Positions 55,675-64,000 of a stretch of 64,000 bases of DNA are shown here, piece by piece (the stretch's first letter is position 1; each line of letters opens with the position of its first letter). The translations under genes were made by a program, and so were the position numbers. The notes beneath the pieces were generated by a model, which had not been told where the DNA came from, searched no databases, and saw only the letters and a list, made by a program, of their open reading frames with translations. Source of the stretch: CAVVAL01 sp963742725 (GTDB lineage: Bacteria; Actinomycetota; Actinomycetes; Mycobacteriales; Cryptosporangiaceae); contig CAVUMX010000003.1 of assembly GCA_963742725.1 (NCBI GenBank), positions 2,108,001-2,172,000 on the forward strand. The letters are read 5' to 3'.

Positions 55675-56700
55675 TTACCCCGCCGCCCCGACCGACGGCG
55701 CGCCAGGCTCACCGGAGCGCTCGACAGGCGCCGCATCGCTGCGGATGTCGATGCGCCAGCCGGTCAGTCGGGCGGCCAAACGGGCGTTCTGTCCCTCTTT
55801 GCCGATCGCGAGGGACAGCTGGTAGTCCGGCACGGTCACCCGCGCCGAACGGTTCGCCAGGTCGACGACCTCGACCTTGATCACGTTCGCCGGCGACAGC
55901 GCACTGCCGACGAACTTCGCCGGGTCCTCGGAGTAGTCGACGATGTCGATCTTCTCGCCGTGCAGCTCGCTCATGACCGCGCGGACGCGGCTGCCGAGCG
56001 GGCCGATGCAAGCACCCTTGGCGTTCACACCCGCCACCTTGGAGTGGACGGCGATCTTGGACCGGTGACCCGCCTCACGCGCGACGGCGCCGATCTCGAC
56101 CGTGCCGTCCGCGATCTCCGGGACCTCGAGCGCGAACAGCCTGCGCACGAGGTTGGGGTGCGACCGCGACAACGTGATCTGCGGCCCGCGCATTCCCTTG
56201 GAGACGCCGACGACCAGGCACTTGATCCGGGCGCCGTGCTCGTACACCTCGCCGGGCACCTGCTCGCCGGGCGGCAGGTTCGCCTCGACCTTGCCGAGGT
56301 TGATCGTGACGATGCCCTTCTCCGAGCGGGACTCGTGCGCCTGGATGATCCCGGCGACGACCTCGCCCTCCTTGCCGGCGAACTCGCCGAAGTTCACCTC
56401 GTCCTGGGCATCGCGGAGGCGCTGCAGGATCACCTGCTTCGCCGTCATCGTGGCGATCCGACCGAAGTCATGCGGAGTGTCGTCAAACTCACGCTCCGTG
56501 GTGCCCGTTTCATCCGGCTCTCGGGCCCAGACACGCGCGGCGCCCGACTTGCGGTCGATCTCGACCCGCGCGTGGTGGTGAGCTCCCTCGGTGTGCCGGT
56601 ACGCCGTCAGCAGCGCGGTCTCGATCGCTTCGATGATCGTGTCGAAGGAGATCTCCCGCTCCCGCTCCACAGCACGTAGCGCGGCGATGTCGATGTTCAT
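55675..56700 (-). CDS. nusA: Transcription termination/antitermination factor NusA
   Basis: 341 residues. The N-terminal RNA polymerase-binding domain (IAALRAVEREREISFDTIIE) is followed by S1 (EGEVVAGIIQAHESRSEKGI), KH1 (SRSHPNLVRRLFALEVPEIA, GACIGPLGSRVRAVMSELHG) and KH2 (YQLSLAIGKEGQNARLAARL) domains. There are no C-terminal acidic repeats, as normal for actinobacteria. ATG 56700 overlaps the rimP stop (ATGA). Confidence 0.97.
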   Translation of the reverse strand: MNIDIAALRAVEREREISFDTIIEAIETALLTAYRHTEGAHHHARVEIDRKSGAARVWAREPDETGTTEREFDDTPHDFGRIATMTAKQVILQRLRDAQDEVNFGEFAGKEGEVVAGIIQAHESRSEKGIVTINLGKVEANLPPGEQVPGEVYEHGARIKCLVVGVSKGMRGPQITLSRSHPNLVRRLFALEVPEIADGTVEIGAVAREAGHRSKIAVHSKVAGVNAKGACIGPLGSRVRAVMSELHGEKIDIVDYSEDPAKFVGSALSPANVIKVEVVDLANRSARVTVPDYQLSLAIGKEGQNARLAARLTGWRIDIRSDAAPVERSGEPGAPSVGAAG

Positions 56701-57233
56701 GCGTCCTCCCCCTCGTCCTCGTCGGTCGTCTCGTCGGTGAGGTCGTCGCCCGCCTTGCCCGGCCGGCTGAACTCCACCTGCACCTTGCCGGGACCGAGCT
56801 GCGCGTAGCCCGCCTCGCGACGCGCGCCGGCGACGTCGAGCACCGCGCCCGCGTCACTGGCCTCGACGATCCGCCCCGTCAACATGTCCTCGCCGACCTG
56901 CACGTTCACCAGCCGGCCGACGTTGCGACGCCAGTGCCGTGGCTCCGTCAGCGGCCGGTCCACCCCCCGCGAAGTGACCTCCAGCGTGTACGGCGACTTG
57001 CCCACCAGCCCGGCGTCGTCGGCCTCGTCCAGCGCCGTGGAGACGGCCCGCGAGACGTCAGCGATGTCGTCCAGGGTGATGCCGCCGTCGGCGTCCACCA
57101 CGACCTTCACCAGGGACCGGCGCCCGGCCGCGACGACGACGAGCTCCTCGAGGTCGTACCCGGCCGCCTCGACGACGGGCTCGACCAGGGCGGCGATCCG
57201 GGCGCGTTGGCCAGTCGATGCACCCGCTGCCAT
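56697..57233 (-). CDS. rimP: Ribosome maturation factor RimP
   Basis: 178 residues. The N-terminal fold has LVEPVVEAAGYDLEELVVV and VVVDADGGITLDDIADVSRA, and the S(x)YTLEVTSRGVDRPL motif is exact (KSPYTLEVTSRGVDRPLTEP). It assists 30S assembly. The C-terminus is an acidic tail. It is the first gene of the rimP-nusA-ylxR-infB run. Confidence 0.97.
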   Translation of the reverse strand: MAAGASTGQRARIAALVEPVVEAAGYDLEELVVVAAGRRSLVKVVVDADGGITLDDIADVSRAVSTALDEADDAGLVGKSPYTLEVTSRGVDRPLTEPRHWRRNVGRLVNVQVGEDMLTGRIVEASDAGAVLDVAGARREAGYAQLGPGKVQVEFSRPGKAGDDLTDETTDEDEGEDA

Positions 57234-57344
57234 CGGGCACCTCCCTCACGGTCACTCTGAAGTTGTCGGATGTGCACAGCGTAACCGCCCGTGCGGGGAG
57301 GTCCCGCACCACCACACTGGCGACAGGCTGACAAACTGTCTGTC

Positions 57345-57821
57345 GTGAAGAAGCCCCTGGCCCGCCGGGCACTGCTCACCGGCGCCGCCGCCGGGGCCGC
57401 CGGTGTCCTCGCCGCCGGCACGTTGACCGGCTGCGGTCTCCTCGGCGGTTCCGATTCCGATGCCGTCCCCCCGGCCGACGCCGATCCGCTGGAGCCGCTG
57501 CTGGCCGCCGAACTGGCCCTGATCGCCAGCTACGACGCCGCGATCAAGGCGCTGCCCGCGCGCGCCACGGCGCTCACGCAGCTCCGCGCCGACCACGCCG
57601 CGCACGCCCAGGCACTTAGGGCGCGGCTCGATCCGCGGCGGGCGAACACGGTGTCCGCGGCCGAGACGGCGCCCGCCACGACCGTCGCCGCCCTGGGCGC
57701 CGCCGAACGCGCCGCCGCCGCGGCGGCCGTCAAAGCCTGCCTCGCCGCCACCGGCGAACGGGCGGCGCTGCTCGCCAGCATCGCCGCCTGCGAGGAGTCC
57801 CACCTGGTGGTGCTCACATGA
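57345..57821 (+). CDS. Tat/lipoprotein-type ferritin-like protein
   Basis: 158 residues. KKPLARRALLTGAAAGAAGV resembles a twin-arginine signal and ends in a lipobox (LTGC), so the mature protein is probably a surface lipoprotein. The rest is a helical bundle with EPLLAAELALIASYDAAIKA and LRADHAAHAQALRARL, a pattern like the DUF4439/ferritin-like group encoded two genes downstream. Metal ligands are only suggested (E, H). GTG 57345 is used. It is divergent from rimP, a standard actinobacterial arrangement, and its stop overlaps the next start. Confidence 0.8.
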   Translation: MKKPLARRALLTGAAAGAAGVLAAGTLTGCGLLGGSDSDAVPPADADPLEPLLAAELALIASYDAAIKALPARATALTQLRADHAAHAQALRARLDPRRANTVSAAETAPATTVAALGAAERAAAAAAVKACLAATGERAALLASIAACEESHLVVLT

Positions 57822-58039
57822 CCCCCACCCGCGCCCCCCGCCCAGGCACCGCCACTCGGGCCGGCCGCCGGGGACCTGCCACCCGAGCCGCCGGCCCGGG
57901 AATCGCCGCCCGCCTGACACCCGCCGCCGGCCCGGGCGCAGCCGCCACTCGCGCCGGCCGCCGGGGACCTGCCACCCGAGCCGCCGGCCCTCGCCAGGGC
58001 GCCCGCGGAACCGCCGACCACTCCGGAGTTGCCGTATGA
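57818..58039 (+). CDS. 73-residue low-complexity reading frame between the two ferritin-like genes
   Basis: It starts by a 4-base overlap with the lipoprotein gene (ATGA) and ends by a 4-base overlap with the DUF4439 gene (ATGA), so ribosomes could run through all three. The product is Ala/Gly/Arg/Pro-rich (TRAGRRGPATRAAGP appears twice) and contains a 47-base direct repeat (57851-57897 and 57944-57990, one mismatch). No family is recognised. It may be an inserted coupling peptide rather than a functional protein. Confidence 0.45.
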   Translation: MTPTRAPRPGTATRAGRRGPATRAAGPGIAARLTPAAGPGAAATRAGRRGPATRAAGPRQGARGTADHSGVAV

Positions 58040-58470
58040 CCGCCGCTGAGGCGAGCGCCGCGCCGCGCCTGCAGGCCGCGCTCGCGGCCGAGCACGCCGC
58101 GATCTTCGGGTACGGCGCACTGGGCCCGCACCTGACGGGCCAGTCCCGGGTGGCGGCCGGCGACGCCGAGCAGGACCACCGCGAGCGCCGGGAGGCCGTC
58201 GCCGCGCTGCTGATCGCGGCCCAGGCCGAGCCGGTGCCGGCCGAGCGGGCGTACGCGCTGCCGTTTCCCGTGGCGAACAGGGCGTCGGCGCTGAAGCTCG
58301 CCATCCAGTTGGAGGAGCGGACGGCGGCGGCGTGGCGCGCGGTCGTCCCTGAGCTGGAGGGGCCTCAGCGGCAGGTCGCCGTCTCGGCCCTCACTGCCTG
58401 TGCCGTCCGCGCGACCCGCTGGCGCCGCATCCAGGGCACGACCCCGACAGTCCCCTTCCCCGGCGTCTGA
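58036..58470 (+). CDS. DUF4439 ferritin-like protein
   Basis: 144 residues, four-helix-bundle type: LQAALAAEHAAIFGYGALGP, DAEQDHRERREAVAALLIAA, RASALKLAIQLEERTAAAWR, AVSALTACAVRATRWRRIQG. The EHAAIFGYG helix is the family hallmark and holds a possible metal ligand pair. It pairs with the upstream lipoprotein gene in many actinomycetes next to rimP. The role is unknown. Confidence 0.9.
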   Translation: MTAAEASAAPRLQAALAAEHAAIFGYGALGPHLTGQSRVAAGDAEQDHRERREAVAALLIAAQAEPVPAERAYALPFPVANRASALKLAIQLEERTAAAWRAVVPELEGPQRQVAVSALTACAVRATRWRRIQGTTPTVPFPGV

Positions 58471-58520
58471 CGCCGCCCCGCCCGTGCCGGGCAACGCCGC
58501 CCGCCGCACACCCGTCCCCC

Positions 58521-58563
58521 GCAACCGCCGCAACCGCCGCAACCGCCGCAACCGCCGCAACCG
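58521..58563. repeat. 9-bp tandem repeat, nearly five copies
   Basis: GCAACCGCC repeats in exact register from 58521 and runs straight into palindromic element B. The stretch 58471-58763 has no gene. Confidence 0.9.
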
Positions 58564-58634
58564 AAACGGACTATCGGGGCTCGCGTGCTGTAAGCGGGCG
58601 CGGGTAACCCCGCTAGTCCCGATAGTCCGTTTCG
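58562..58634. repeat. Palindromic element B, copy 2
   Basis: CGAAACGGACTATCGGG (58562-58578) pairs perfectly over 17 bases with 58618-58634; 39 bases lie between. The order of short blocks (CGGACT, GGGGCTCGCGTGC, TAAGCGGGCGC) is shared with the element at 17284-17346. It lies between convergent genes and may also end transcription from both sides. Confidence 0.7.
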
Positions 58635-58763
58635 CCAACACGCCCAGCGTCGCATGCGCGGCCCGGCCGCCGGCACGAGCGCGAGCGCTGCGCCGCGCCG
58701 CCCGGGCGAGCACCGCGCCGCGCCGGCGGGCCGAGCGTGGGCCCAGGCCGGGGCAACAACCCC

Positions 58764-60071
58764 CTAGTGGCGGGTGCCGTTCGGGTTCGGGACGGCGAGC
58801 CAGAGCTTGATCCGCGCCCCGCCGAGGCGTCCCCGGTCGAACTGGATCGAGCCGCCCGTGTTCTCGGCCATGCGGCGGGCGATGTCGAGTCCGAGCCCGG
58901 TGGATCCGCCGCCACTGGCGCCGCGCCGCACGGCGGCCCGGGGGTTCGCCACACCTGGTCCGGCGTCCTCGACGACGAGCGTGACGCCGCGCCGGTCGGA
59001 CCGCATGGCGACGGCGAACGCGGTGCCGTGCGGCGTGTGCCGGAAGATGTTGCCGAGCAGCGCGTCGACGACGGCGACGAGTTCGCTGCGGGCGACCGGC
59101 ACGAGCGTCTTGCGTTCGGCGCCGGACAGGTCCCACTGGCGGTCCTGGTCCTCGGCGAGGGCCGACCAGAAGCTGAGCCGTTCGGTCAGTACCTCGGAGA
59201 GGTCGCACCGTTCCGGACCGCGCTCGGACAGGGGTCGGCGGGCCGTCTTGATGATCGTGTCGATCTCGCGTTCGAGGGTGCCGACGGCGAGCCGGATGCG
59301 GTCGGCGTCGGTGCCCTCCCCCAGTCCTTCGACGTCGAAGCGCAGCGCGGTCAAGGGGGTGCGGAGCCGGTGCGAGAGGTCGGCGGCGAGTTCCCGTTCG
59401 GCGTCGAGGAACTGGACGACGCGCGCGGCCATGGCGTTGAACGACGCGCCGGCCTCGGCCAGCTCGGGCGGACCGCCGGGATCGACCCGGACCTTCAGGT
59501 CGCCGCTGCCGAACGCGCGCGCGGCGCGGGCCAGGCCACGGGCCGCCTCGACGACCTTGGCGCCGAGCCGGTCGGCGACGAACACCGACCCCAGGACGAG
59601 CGTCAGCGCCACCACGGACAGCGCGACCCACGCGGGCGCGACGCCGCGGGTCAGGTCCTCCTCGGGCAGGTACACCTCGATCACCACGTCGGCTCCCTCG
59701 GGCAGCGACGTGTGCTGGAGGTACACCTGGCCGCCGCCGGGCGCGTCGGCGGTGAACGTGCGGCGGCGGTCGGCGGCGAGCAGCACGTCCTCGCTGCGGG
59801 CGTGGGCGGTGCCGAGCGGGTCGTCGTCGGACGGCAGGTGCAGAGCGAGCCGCTTCTCCTTGCCGGCCTGGCTGCTGACGAGCGCGCGGTTGAGCGCGGC
59901 CCTGTCCGTCGTGATCGCGAGCACCGTGACCATCGCGGACGCCTGCCGCTCGGCATCGGTGATCGCCCGTTCCTCGGCGATCTGGTGGACGATCAACGCG
60001 AGCGGGACGAGGAACGCCAGAGCCACCATCGTCGTGGTCGCCAGCGCGACCCGGACCAGCGCCCACCTCAT
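58764..60071 (-). CDS. Two-component sensor histidine kinase
   Basis: 435 residues. Two membrane helices (TTTMVALAFLVPLALIVHQI and ALSVVALTLVLGSVFVADRL) enclose an extracellular sensor of about 100 residues, then a HAMP region, the H-box ADLSHRLRTPLTALR and the HATPase domain (LLGNIFRHTPHG, VVEDAGPGV, GGGSTGLGLDIARRMAENTG). ATG 60071 follows the response regulator by 22 bases. The signal is unknown. Confidence 0.95.
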   Translation of the reverse strand: MRWALVRVALATTTMVALAFLVPLALIVHQIAEERAITDAERQASAMVTVLAITTDRAALNRALVSSQAGKEKRLALHLPSDDDPLGTAHARSEDVLLAADRRRTFTADAPGGGQVYLQHTSLPEGADVVIEVYLPEEDLTRGVAPAWVALSVVALTLVLGSVFVADRLGAKVVEAARGLARAARAFGSGDLKVRVDPGGPPELAEAGASFNAMAARVVQFLDAERELAADLSHRLRTPLTALRFDVEGLGEGTDADRIRLAVGTLEREIDTIIKTARRPLSERGPERCDLSEVLTERLSFWSALAEDQDRQWDLSGAERKTLVPVARSELVAVVDALLGNIFRHTPHGTAFAVAMRSDRRGVTLVVEDAGPGVANPRAAVRRGASGGGSTGLGLDIARRMAENTGGSIQFDRGRLGGARIKLWLAVPNPNGTRH

Positions 60072-60093
60072 GGCTGGGCCTTCATGAAACCGA

Positions 60094-60780
60094 TCACCGC
60101 TGGGGAACCACCAGCTTGACGCCGACGCCACGGACGGTGTGCAGGAAACGGGGCTGTGCGGCGCTCTCGCCGAGCTTGCGGCGGAGCCACGAGAGGTGGA
60201 CGTCGATGGTCTGGTCGCCGCCGATGTGCGGCTGCCGCCACACGGCCTCGACCAGCTCCTTGCGGCTGACGACGCGGTGCGGGCGGGCGGCGAGGTAGGC
60301 GAGCAGGTCGAACTCGCGGCGGGACAGCTCCAGCAGTTCGCCGTCCAATGTGGCCTCGCGGCGGGCCAGGTCGACGCGGAGCGGACCGACCTCGATCGCC
60401 GACTGGCGGGCGCCACCCGGACGGGCCCGGCGCAGCACCGCCGACATGCGCGCGGCGAGGTGTTCGCCGGAGAACGGCTTGGTGAGGTAGTCGTCGGCGC
60501 CCGCGTTGAGGAGCTTCACGATCTCGGCCTCGTCGTCACGCGCAGTGGCGACGATGACCGGCACCTCGCACAGCCCGCGGAGCATCCGTAGCGCGTCGGC
60601 GCCATCCAGGTCGGGTAGGCCCAGGTCAAGGATGACCAGGTCAGGACGGTCGGCAGTGACCTCGCGTAGGGCGTCGAGAGCAGTCCCTACCGCGCGTACG
60701 ACATGGTCGGCCTTCGTCAGCGACCGGACCAGCGCACCGCGCACCACGGCGTCGTCTTCGACTAGCAGCACCTTCGGCAT
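60094..60780 (-). CDS. OmpR-family response regulator
   Basis: 228 residues. The receiver has the acidic pair VEDD, phospho-acceptor ILDLGLPDLDG, VATARDD and the lysine in YLTKPF. The C-terminal winged helix has LSRREFDLLAYLAARPHRVV and IDVHLSWLRRKLGE. It forms an operon with the histidine kinase. TACCGT seven bases before ATG 60780 and no ribosome binding site suggest a leaderless mRNA. The target is unknown; the divergent secreted-protein gene is a candidate. Confidence 0.96.
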   Translation of the reverse strand: MPKVLLVEDDAVVRGALVRSLTKADHVVRAVGTALDALREVTADRPDLVILDLGLPDLDGADALRMLRGLCEVPVIVATARDDEAEIVKLLNAGADDYLTKPFSGEHLAARMSAVLRRARPGGARQSAIEVGPLRVDLARREATLDGELLELSRREFDLLAYLAARPHRVVSRKELVEAVWRQPHIGGDQTIDVHLSWLRRKLGESAAQPRFLHTVRGVGVKLVVPQR

Positions 60781-60852
60781 GATGCGAACGGTAGTCCCCG
60801 CGCAGCCGTATCGGTGAATGGATCTCCCCTTTGCGGTGAGAGGATGCACGGC

Positions 60853-61389
60853 ATGCGTCGAACTCTGGGATCTGTCGGAGCCTGGCTCCTGGCGACCAGC
60901 CTGGCGGTTCTCGTCTCGTGGTTGGGCGTCCAATCCGTGCGTTTCGCGGCGGTTCCGGACCGTGTGAGCCCCATGACGGCGGCCGAAGCGCGCAAGGTCG
61001 TCCCCGCGTCGGCGACGCCGGCACCGGCCCCGACACCCACGACGGACACCCCCACACCGACCCCGGATTCGCCGTCCCCGACCCCCACGTCGAGTCCGCT
61101 CACGATCACACCGAGTGACGAATGGACGCCCGTCCCCGACGGCAAGGGCGGCACGGCCCTCCTGCGGACCGTCAAGGTGAAGGGCGGCACCGCCCGGTTC
61201 CGGTTCGCCGAGAACGACGTCAAGGTGCTCGCCACCGAGCCGGCCGAGGGCTACACCGGCAACTTCGACCAGCAGTCGCCGGGCGTCGCCACGGTCACCT
61301 TCACGTCCGGGGAGCATGTCTCGAAGATCACCGCGTTCTGGGACCGCGTCGCGAAGCTCCAGGTCAACGAGCAGCCGTCGGTGAGCTAG
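60853..61389 (+). CDS. Secreted or membrane-anchored protein of unknown function
   Basis: 178 residues from ATG 60853 (GAGAGG nine bases upstream; earlier in-frame ATGs at 60814 and 60844 lack one). One hydrophobic segment (GSVGAWLLATSLAVLVSWLG) is an uncleaved anchor or signal. A linker of TPTP/PTPDSPSPTPT type follows, then a beta-rich domain (ARFRFAENDVKVLATEPAEG, GVATVTFTSGEHVSKITAFW). It is divergent from the two-component genes, so it may be their target. Confidence 0.75.
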   Translation: MRRTLGSVGAWLLATSLAVLVSWLGVQSVRFAAVPDRVSPMTAAEARKVVPASATPAPAPTPTTDTPTPTPDSPSPTPTSSPLTITPSDEWTPVPDGKGGTALLRTVKVKGGTARFRFAENDVKVLATEPAEGYTGNFDQQSPGVATVTFTSGEHVSKITAFWDRVAKLQVNEQPSVS

Positions 61390-61459
61390 CGGCGCCGTTC
61401 ACCGGAAATCCATTCAAAAGCCTGCATTCGGACGGCGTACAGGGCCAGGATGTGAGCCC

Positions 61460-62938
61460 ATGAGCACCCGTGCCGTCGCCGCTGCCCTGATCGCCGCGGC
61501 CGCCCTCCTCGTTCCTGGCAGCGCCGGCGCCGATCCCGGCGTCGACAAGGTACTCGTCGTCGGCATGGACGGCTTACGGCCGGACAGGATCCCGGTGGCG
61601 AACGCGCCGACCCTCGACCGGCTCACCGCCGAGGGGACCCTCGCGACGAGCCTGCTCTACACGTCCCCCATGGCGCAGACGTTGAGCGGTCCCGGCTGGT
61701 CGACGATCGCGACGGGCGTCTGGCCGGACCGGCACGGCGTGAAGGACAACTCGTTCGCCGGCAAGAACTACGGGGCCTTCCCGGACTTCCTCACCCGGCT
61801 GGAGCGGATCGACCCGCGCTACTCGACGCTGGCGATCGCCGACTGGGCCGCGCTCATCGACCAGGGCACGTTCTCGTCCTCGGTGGACGCCCGGGTCCGC
61901 TTCGACGGCGACCGGCTCGGGTACCGCGCGCAGGACGTGCTCGTCCGCGACGAGGCCGTGCGGCGGCTGCGCGACACGAACCCGGACGCCGCGTTCGTCT
62001 ACTTCGGAGAGACCGACGAGGCGGGCCACCGCTCCGGCGCCGCCAGCCAGGCCTACCTGGACGCGATCGGCCGCCAGGACGTCTACCTCGGCCAGCTCCT
62101 CGACACGATCCGCGCCCGGCCGAGCTACCCGAACGAGCGGTGGACGGTGATCGTCACGACCGATCACGGGCACACCGACTCGGGCGGGCACGGCGGGTCC
62201 AGCCTGCCCGAGCGGCAGACGTTCGTCCTCGCGGCGGGGCCGGGGATCGCGGCCGGCGCGCGGCCGTCCGACAGCAAGCTCGTCGATGTCGCCGCCACGG
62301 TGTTCACGCAGCTCGGGGTCACCATTCCCAGCGGCCTGGACGGGGCGCCCGTGCAGCGCCGCAGCGCCGACCCGTTCGAGCGGGTGAGCCTCGGCGCGCG
62401 CGTCGACGAGACCGGCATCCCCGCTTCGCTCCTCGGCTTCACCCACACCGGGCCGGCCGGCTGGAGCGTGGACGCGAGCAAGGTGCCGTCCGGCGGTACG
62501 ACCGAGTGGCGCGGCTGGTCGTTCACGACCGACCCGTTCTGGACGTCCGCGCAGCGCGACCAGTGGCGCGAGCTGAACGTGCGGTCCCGGGGCGTGTTCG
62601 CGGTCGCCGACTCCGACGAGTGGGACGACAAGTCGCACGGCTCCGGCTCGTACGACTCGACGCTGGTCTCCGCGCCGTTCCCGGTCTCCGGCACCGCCGC
62701 CACGTTGCGCTACGCCACGCACTACCGCGCGGAAGGCAACCAGAAGGCGCAGGTGCTGGTGTCGTGGAACGGCGGCCCGGACACCGTCGTGAAGACCTAC
62801 ACGGCGGACGCGGTGGCGAAGGTCGAGGCCGTCGCGCTCACCGTCCCGGCCGGCGCCACGTCGGCCCGGGTGAAGTTCCGCTACTTCGACGCGGTCAACA
62901 ACTGGTACTGGGTGATCGACGACGTGCGGCTGGGGTAG
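61460..62938 (+). CDS. Secreted alkaline-phosphatase-superfamily enzyme with C-terminal beta-sandwich
   Basis: 492 residues. A signal peptide ends near GSAGA-DP. The phosphodiesterase/nucleotide pyrophosphatase fold follows: VVGMDGLRPDRIPVANAPTL (first metal site), GPGWSTIATGVWPDRHGV (nucleophile region), YFGETDEAGHRSG and TTDHGHTDSGGHGG (second metal site). The last 150 residues look like a carbohydrate-binding or jelly-roll module (FPVSGTAATLRYATHYRAEG, FRYFDAVNNWYWVIDDVRLG). Probable role: release of phosphate from organic phosphoesters outside the cell. The 3' end overlaps the HAD gene on the other strand by 44 bases. Confidence 0.88.
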   Translation: MSTRAVAAALIAAAALLVPGSAGADPGVDKVLVVGMDGLRPDRIPVANAPTLDRLTAEGTLATSLLYTSPMAQTLSGPGWSTIATGVWPDRHGVKDNSFAGKNYGAFPDFLTRLERIDPRYSTLAIADWAALIDQGTFSSSVDARVRFDGDRLGYRAQDVLVRDEAVRRLRDTNPDAAFVYFGETDEAGHRSGAASQAYLDAIGRQDVYLGQLLDTIRARPSYPNERWTVIVTTDHGHTDSGGHGGSSLPERQTFVLAAGPGIAAGARPSDSKLVDVAATVFTQLGVTIPSGLDGAPVQRRSADPFERVSLGARVDETGIPASLLGFTHTGPAGWSVDASKVPSGGTTEWRGWSFTTDPFWTSAQRDQWRELNVRSRGVFAVADSDEWDDKSHGSGSYDSTLVSAPFPVSGTAATLRYATHYRAEGNQKAQVLVSWNGGPDTVVKTYTADAVAKVEAVALTVPAGATSARVKFRYFDAVNNWYWVIDDVRLG

Positions 62939-63677
62939 CCAGCCAGCCGTCCACGATCGGCAGCAGCTCCGACAGGCGCCGCACGGTCGCGTCCGGGGCG
63001 CCCTCGGTGTGGCCGATCTGGTGCGCCGGGATCGTGCTGTGCGGCACGTGCACCGCGCGCATGCCGACGTTCTGTGCCCCGTACACGTCGTCGAACAGGC
63101 GGTCGCCGACGTACACGCAGCGCGCCGGATCGGTCGCCCCGACGGCTGCCATCGCGGCGAGGAACGCCTCCGGGTGCGGCTTCGTCCAAGGGATCTCGCT
63201 GGTGTAGACGGCGCCGTCGAGCAGGTCGAGGATTCCGTCCCGGGCGAAGATCTCCTCGTGGTGGGCGCGCGTCCAGATCGTGTTCGACAGCACGCCGACC
63301 TTGACGCCCCGCTCGCGCAGCCCGGCGAAGACGGCCGGCACCTCGGGGTCGGTGAACGAGTGCGGCTCCCAGCGGACCCGGAACTCGGCGTGCGCGACAT
63401 CGCTCATCGTGACCCCGGCCAGCGCGCAGACCTCGTCGAGCGTGGCGCTGCGGTGCTCGTCGCGGGCCCGGAGCCAGACCTCGTCCTCGGCGGCGAGCAG
63501 CGCGGCACCCAGCTCGTCGGCGCGGTCGGGGTCGATCAGGGCGGCGACGGCGCGCCAGTTGCCCGCCAGGTCCACCGTGTGCCAGGGGGTCAGCGTGCCG
63601 CCCCAGTCGAACAGGACCGCGTCGACACCCACCGGGTCAGCATTCGTGGCGTCAGCGCGCACAGGGTCAATACTCAT
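62895..63677 (-). CDS. HAD-superfamily hydrolase
   Basis: 260 residues from ATG 63677. Motif I is AVLFDWGGTLTPW (nucleophile Asp; the usual second Asp is Gly), motif II VGVLSNTIWTR, motif III lysine in PWTKPHPEAF, motif IV YVGDRLFDDVYGAQ. A cap domain lies between motifs I and II. The DWG variant is seen in several HAD subgroups and may alter the general-acid step. It is convergent with the secreted phosphatase and divergent from the CoA-transferase gene. The substrate is unknown. Confidence 0.9.
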   Translation of the reverse strand: MSIDPVRADATNADPVGVDAVLFDWGGTLTPWHTVDLAGNWRAVAALIDPDRADELGAALLAAEDEVWLRARDEHRSATLDEVCALAGVTMSDVAHAEFRVRWEPHSFTDPEVPAVFAGLRERGVKVGVLSNTIWTRAHHEEIFARDGILDLLDGAVYTSEIPWTKPHPEAFLAAMAAVGATDPARCVYVGDRLFDDVYGAQNVGMRAVHVPHSTIPAHQIGHTEGAPDATVRRLSELLPIVDGWLATPAARRRSPSTSC

Positions 63678-63749
63678 CGCGTTCGAGCATGCCAGGTCGG
63701 CAAAAGCTGCCAACACTGATTATCCGGCTGGTCGGTAGTGTCCAGTCCC

Positions 63750-64000
63750 ATGACGACTCCGAGCGCGGGCCCGCTCGCCGGGCTGCTGGTCGCCGACTTC
63801 TCCCGGGTGCTGGCCGGCCCGTTCTGCGGCATGCTGCTGGCCGATCTGGGCGCGCGGGTGGTCAAGGTCGAGCGGCCGGACACGGGCGACGACACGCGCG
63901 GGTACGGGCCGTTCGCCGAGGACGGCCGCTCGTACTACTTCGCCCGCGTCAACCGCGGCAAGGAGTCCGTCGCGATCGACCTCAAGCGGGACACCGCGCA
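63750..64000 (+). CDS. Class III CoA-transferase (CaiB/BaiF family), 5' part only
   Basis: The first 83 codons are in the window. LLVADFSRVLAGPFCGMLLA, DLGARVVKVERPDTGDDTR and NRGKESVAIDLKR are the N-terminal signature of CaiB/BaiF CoA-transferases; the catalytic aspartate lies further on. TAGTGT at 63736-63741, eight bases before ATG 63750, and no ribosome binding site suggest a leaderless mRNA. Confidence 0.93.
   Translation, partial: MTTPSAGPLAGLLVADFSRVLAGPFCGMLLADLGARVVKVERPDTGDDTRGYGPFAEDGRSYYFARVNRGKESVAIDLKRDTA

Overview
The window is high-GC DNA (third codon positions almost always G or C) from a filamentous actinomycete. Supporting signs are a chaplin-like secreted protein, ThyX, RNase J, a clgR/pspA/pspM envelope-stress cluster, an SCO5389-type protein, many GTG starts, 4-base ATGA/GTGA overlaps, and many genes whose -10 hexamer sits 6-8 bases before the start codon (leaderless mRNAs). 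No rRNA, tRNA, CRISPR array, prophage or biosynthetic gene cluster was seen. The genus cannot be fixed from sequence alone.

Layout. 1-3.5 kb: a partial MocR-type regulator divergent from an FMN-binding/GNAT fusion, then two small secreted proteins (chaplin-like and proline-rich). 3.6-11 kb: an Lhr-family helicase, a GNAT, a membrane-anchored unknown and a Nei/Fpg DNA glycosylase. 11.1-17 kb: envelope-stress block on the minus strand (pspM, pspA, a membrane coiled-coil protein, a solute-binding/VWA protein, a TetR regulator with a repeat array, clgR), with a 162-bp MITE placed exactly at the tetR stop codon. 17.4-24 kb: cinA, pgsA, rimO and ftsK, the classic actinobacterial order next to clgR; ftsK carries a 498-residue intein with a homing endonuclease inside its Walker A motif. 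24-28.2 kb: a decayed gene, then rnj, dapA, thyX. 28.2-39 kb: accessory genes (RHH regulator/DUF4097, DUF2752, YcaQ-like, an EamA exporter divergent from a MocR regulator with overlapping start codons, GT87, GNAT/DUF2461, zinc ribbon, SCO5389-like, beta-propeller).

39-58.5 kb is a conserved housekeeping run on the minus strand: rimP, nusA, ylxR, infB, DUF503, rbfA, MATE transporter, truB, ribF, rpsO, pnp, M16 protease, dapB, TPR membrane protein. It holds translation initiation, ribosome maturation and RNA decay genes, linked by very short gaps or overlaps. Two tandem paralogous TPR-GGDEF diguanylate cyclases interrupt it between truB and ribF. A ferritin-like pair diverges from rimP. 58.7-64 kb: a two-component system, a secreted unknown, a secreted alkaline-phosphatase-superfamily enzyme, a HAD hydrolase and the start of a CoA-transferase.

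The most noteworthy signals are: the face-to-face overlapping starts of the EamA/MocR pair inside one symmetric promoter; the class-3-like intein in the FtsK P-loop; the MITE at the tetR stop plus a 14-copy pentapeptide array in the same gene; two families of repeated palindromes; the tandem cyclases that differ in their c-di-GMP feedback site; and a perfect 20-bp palindrome upstream of the helicase.
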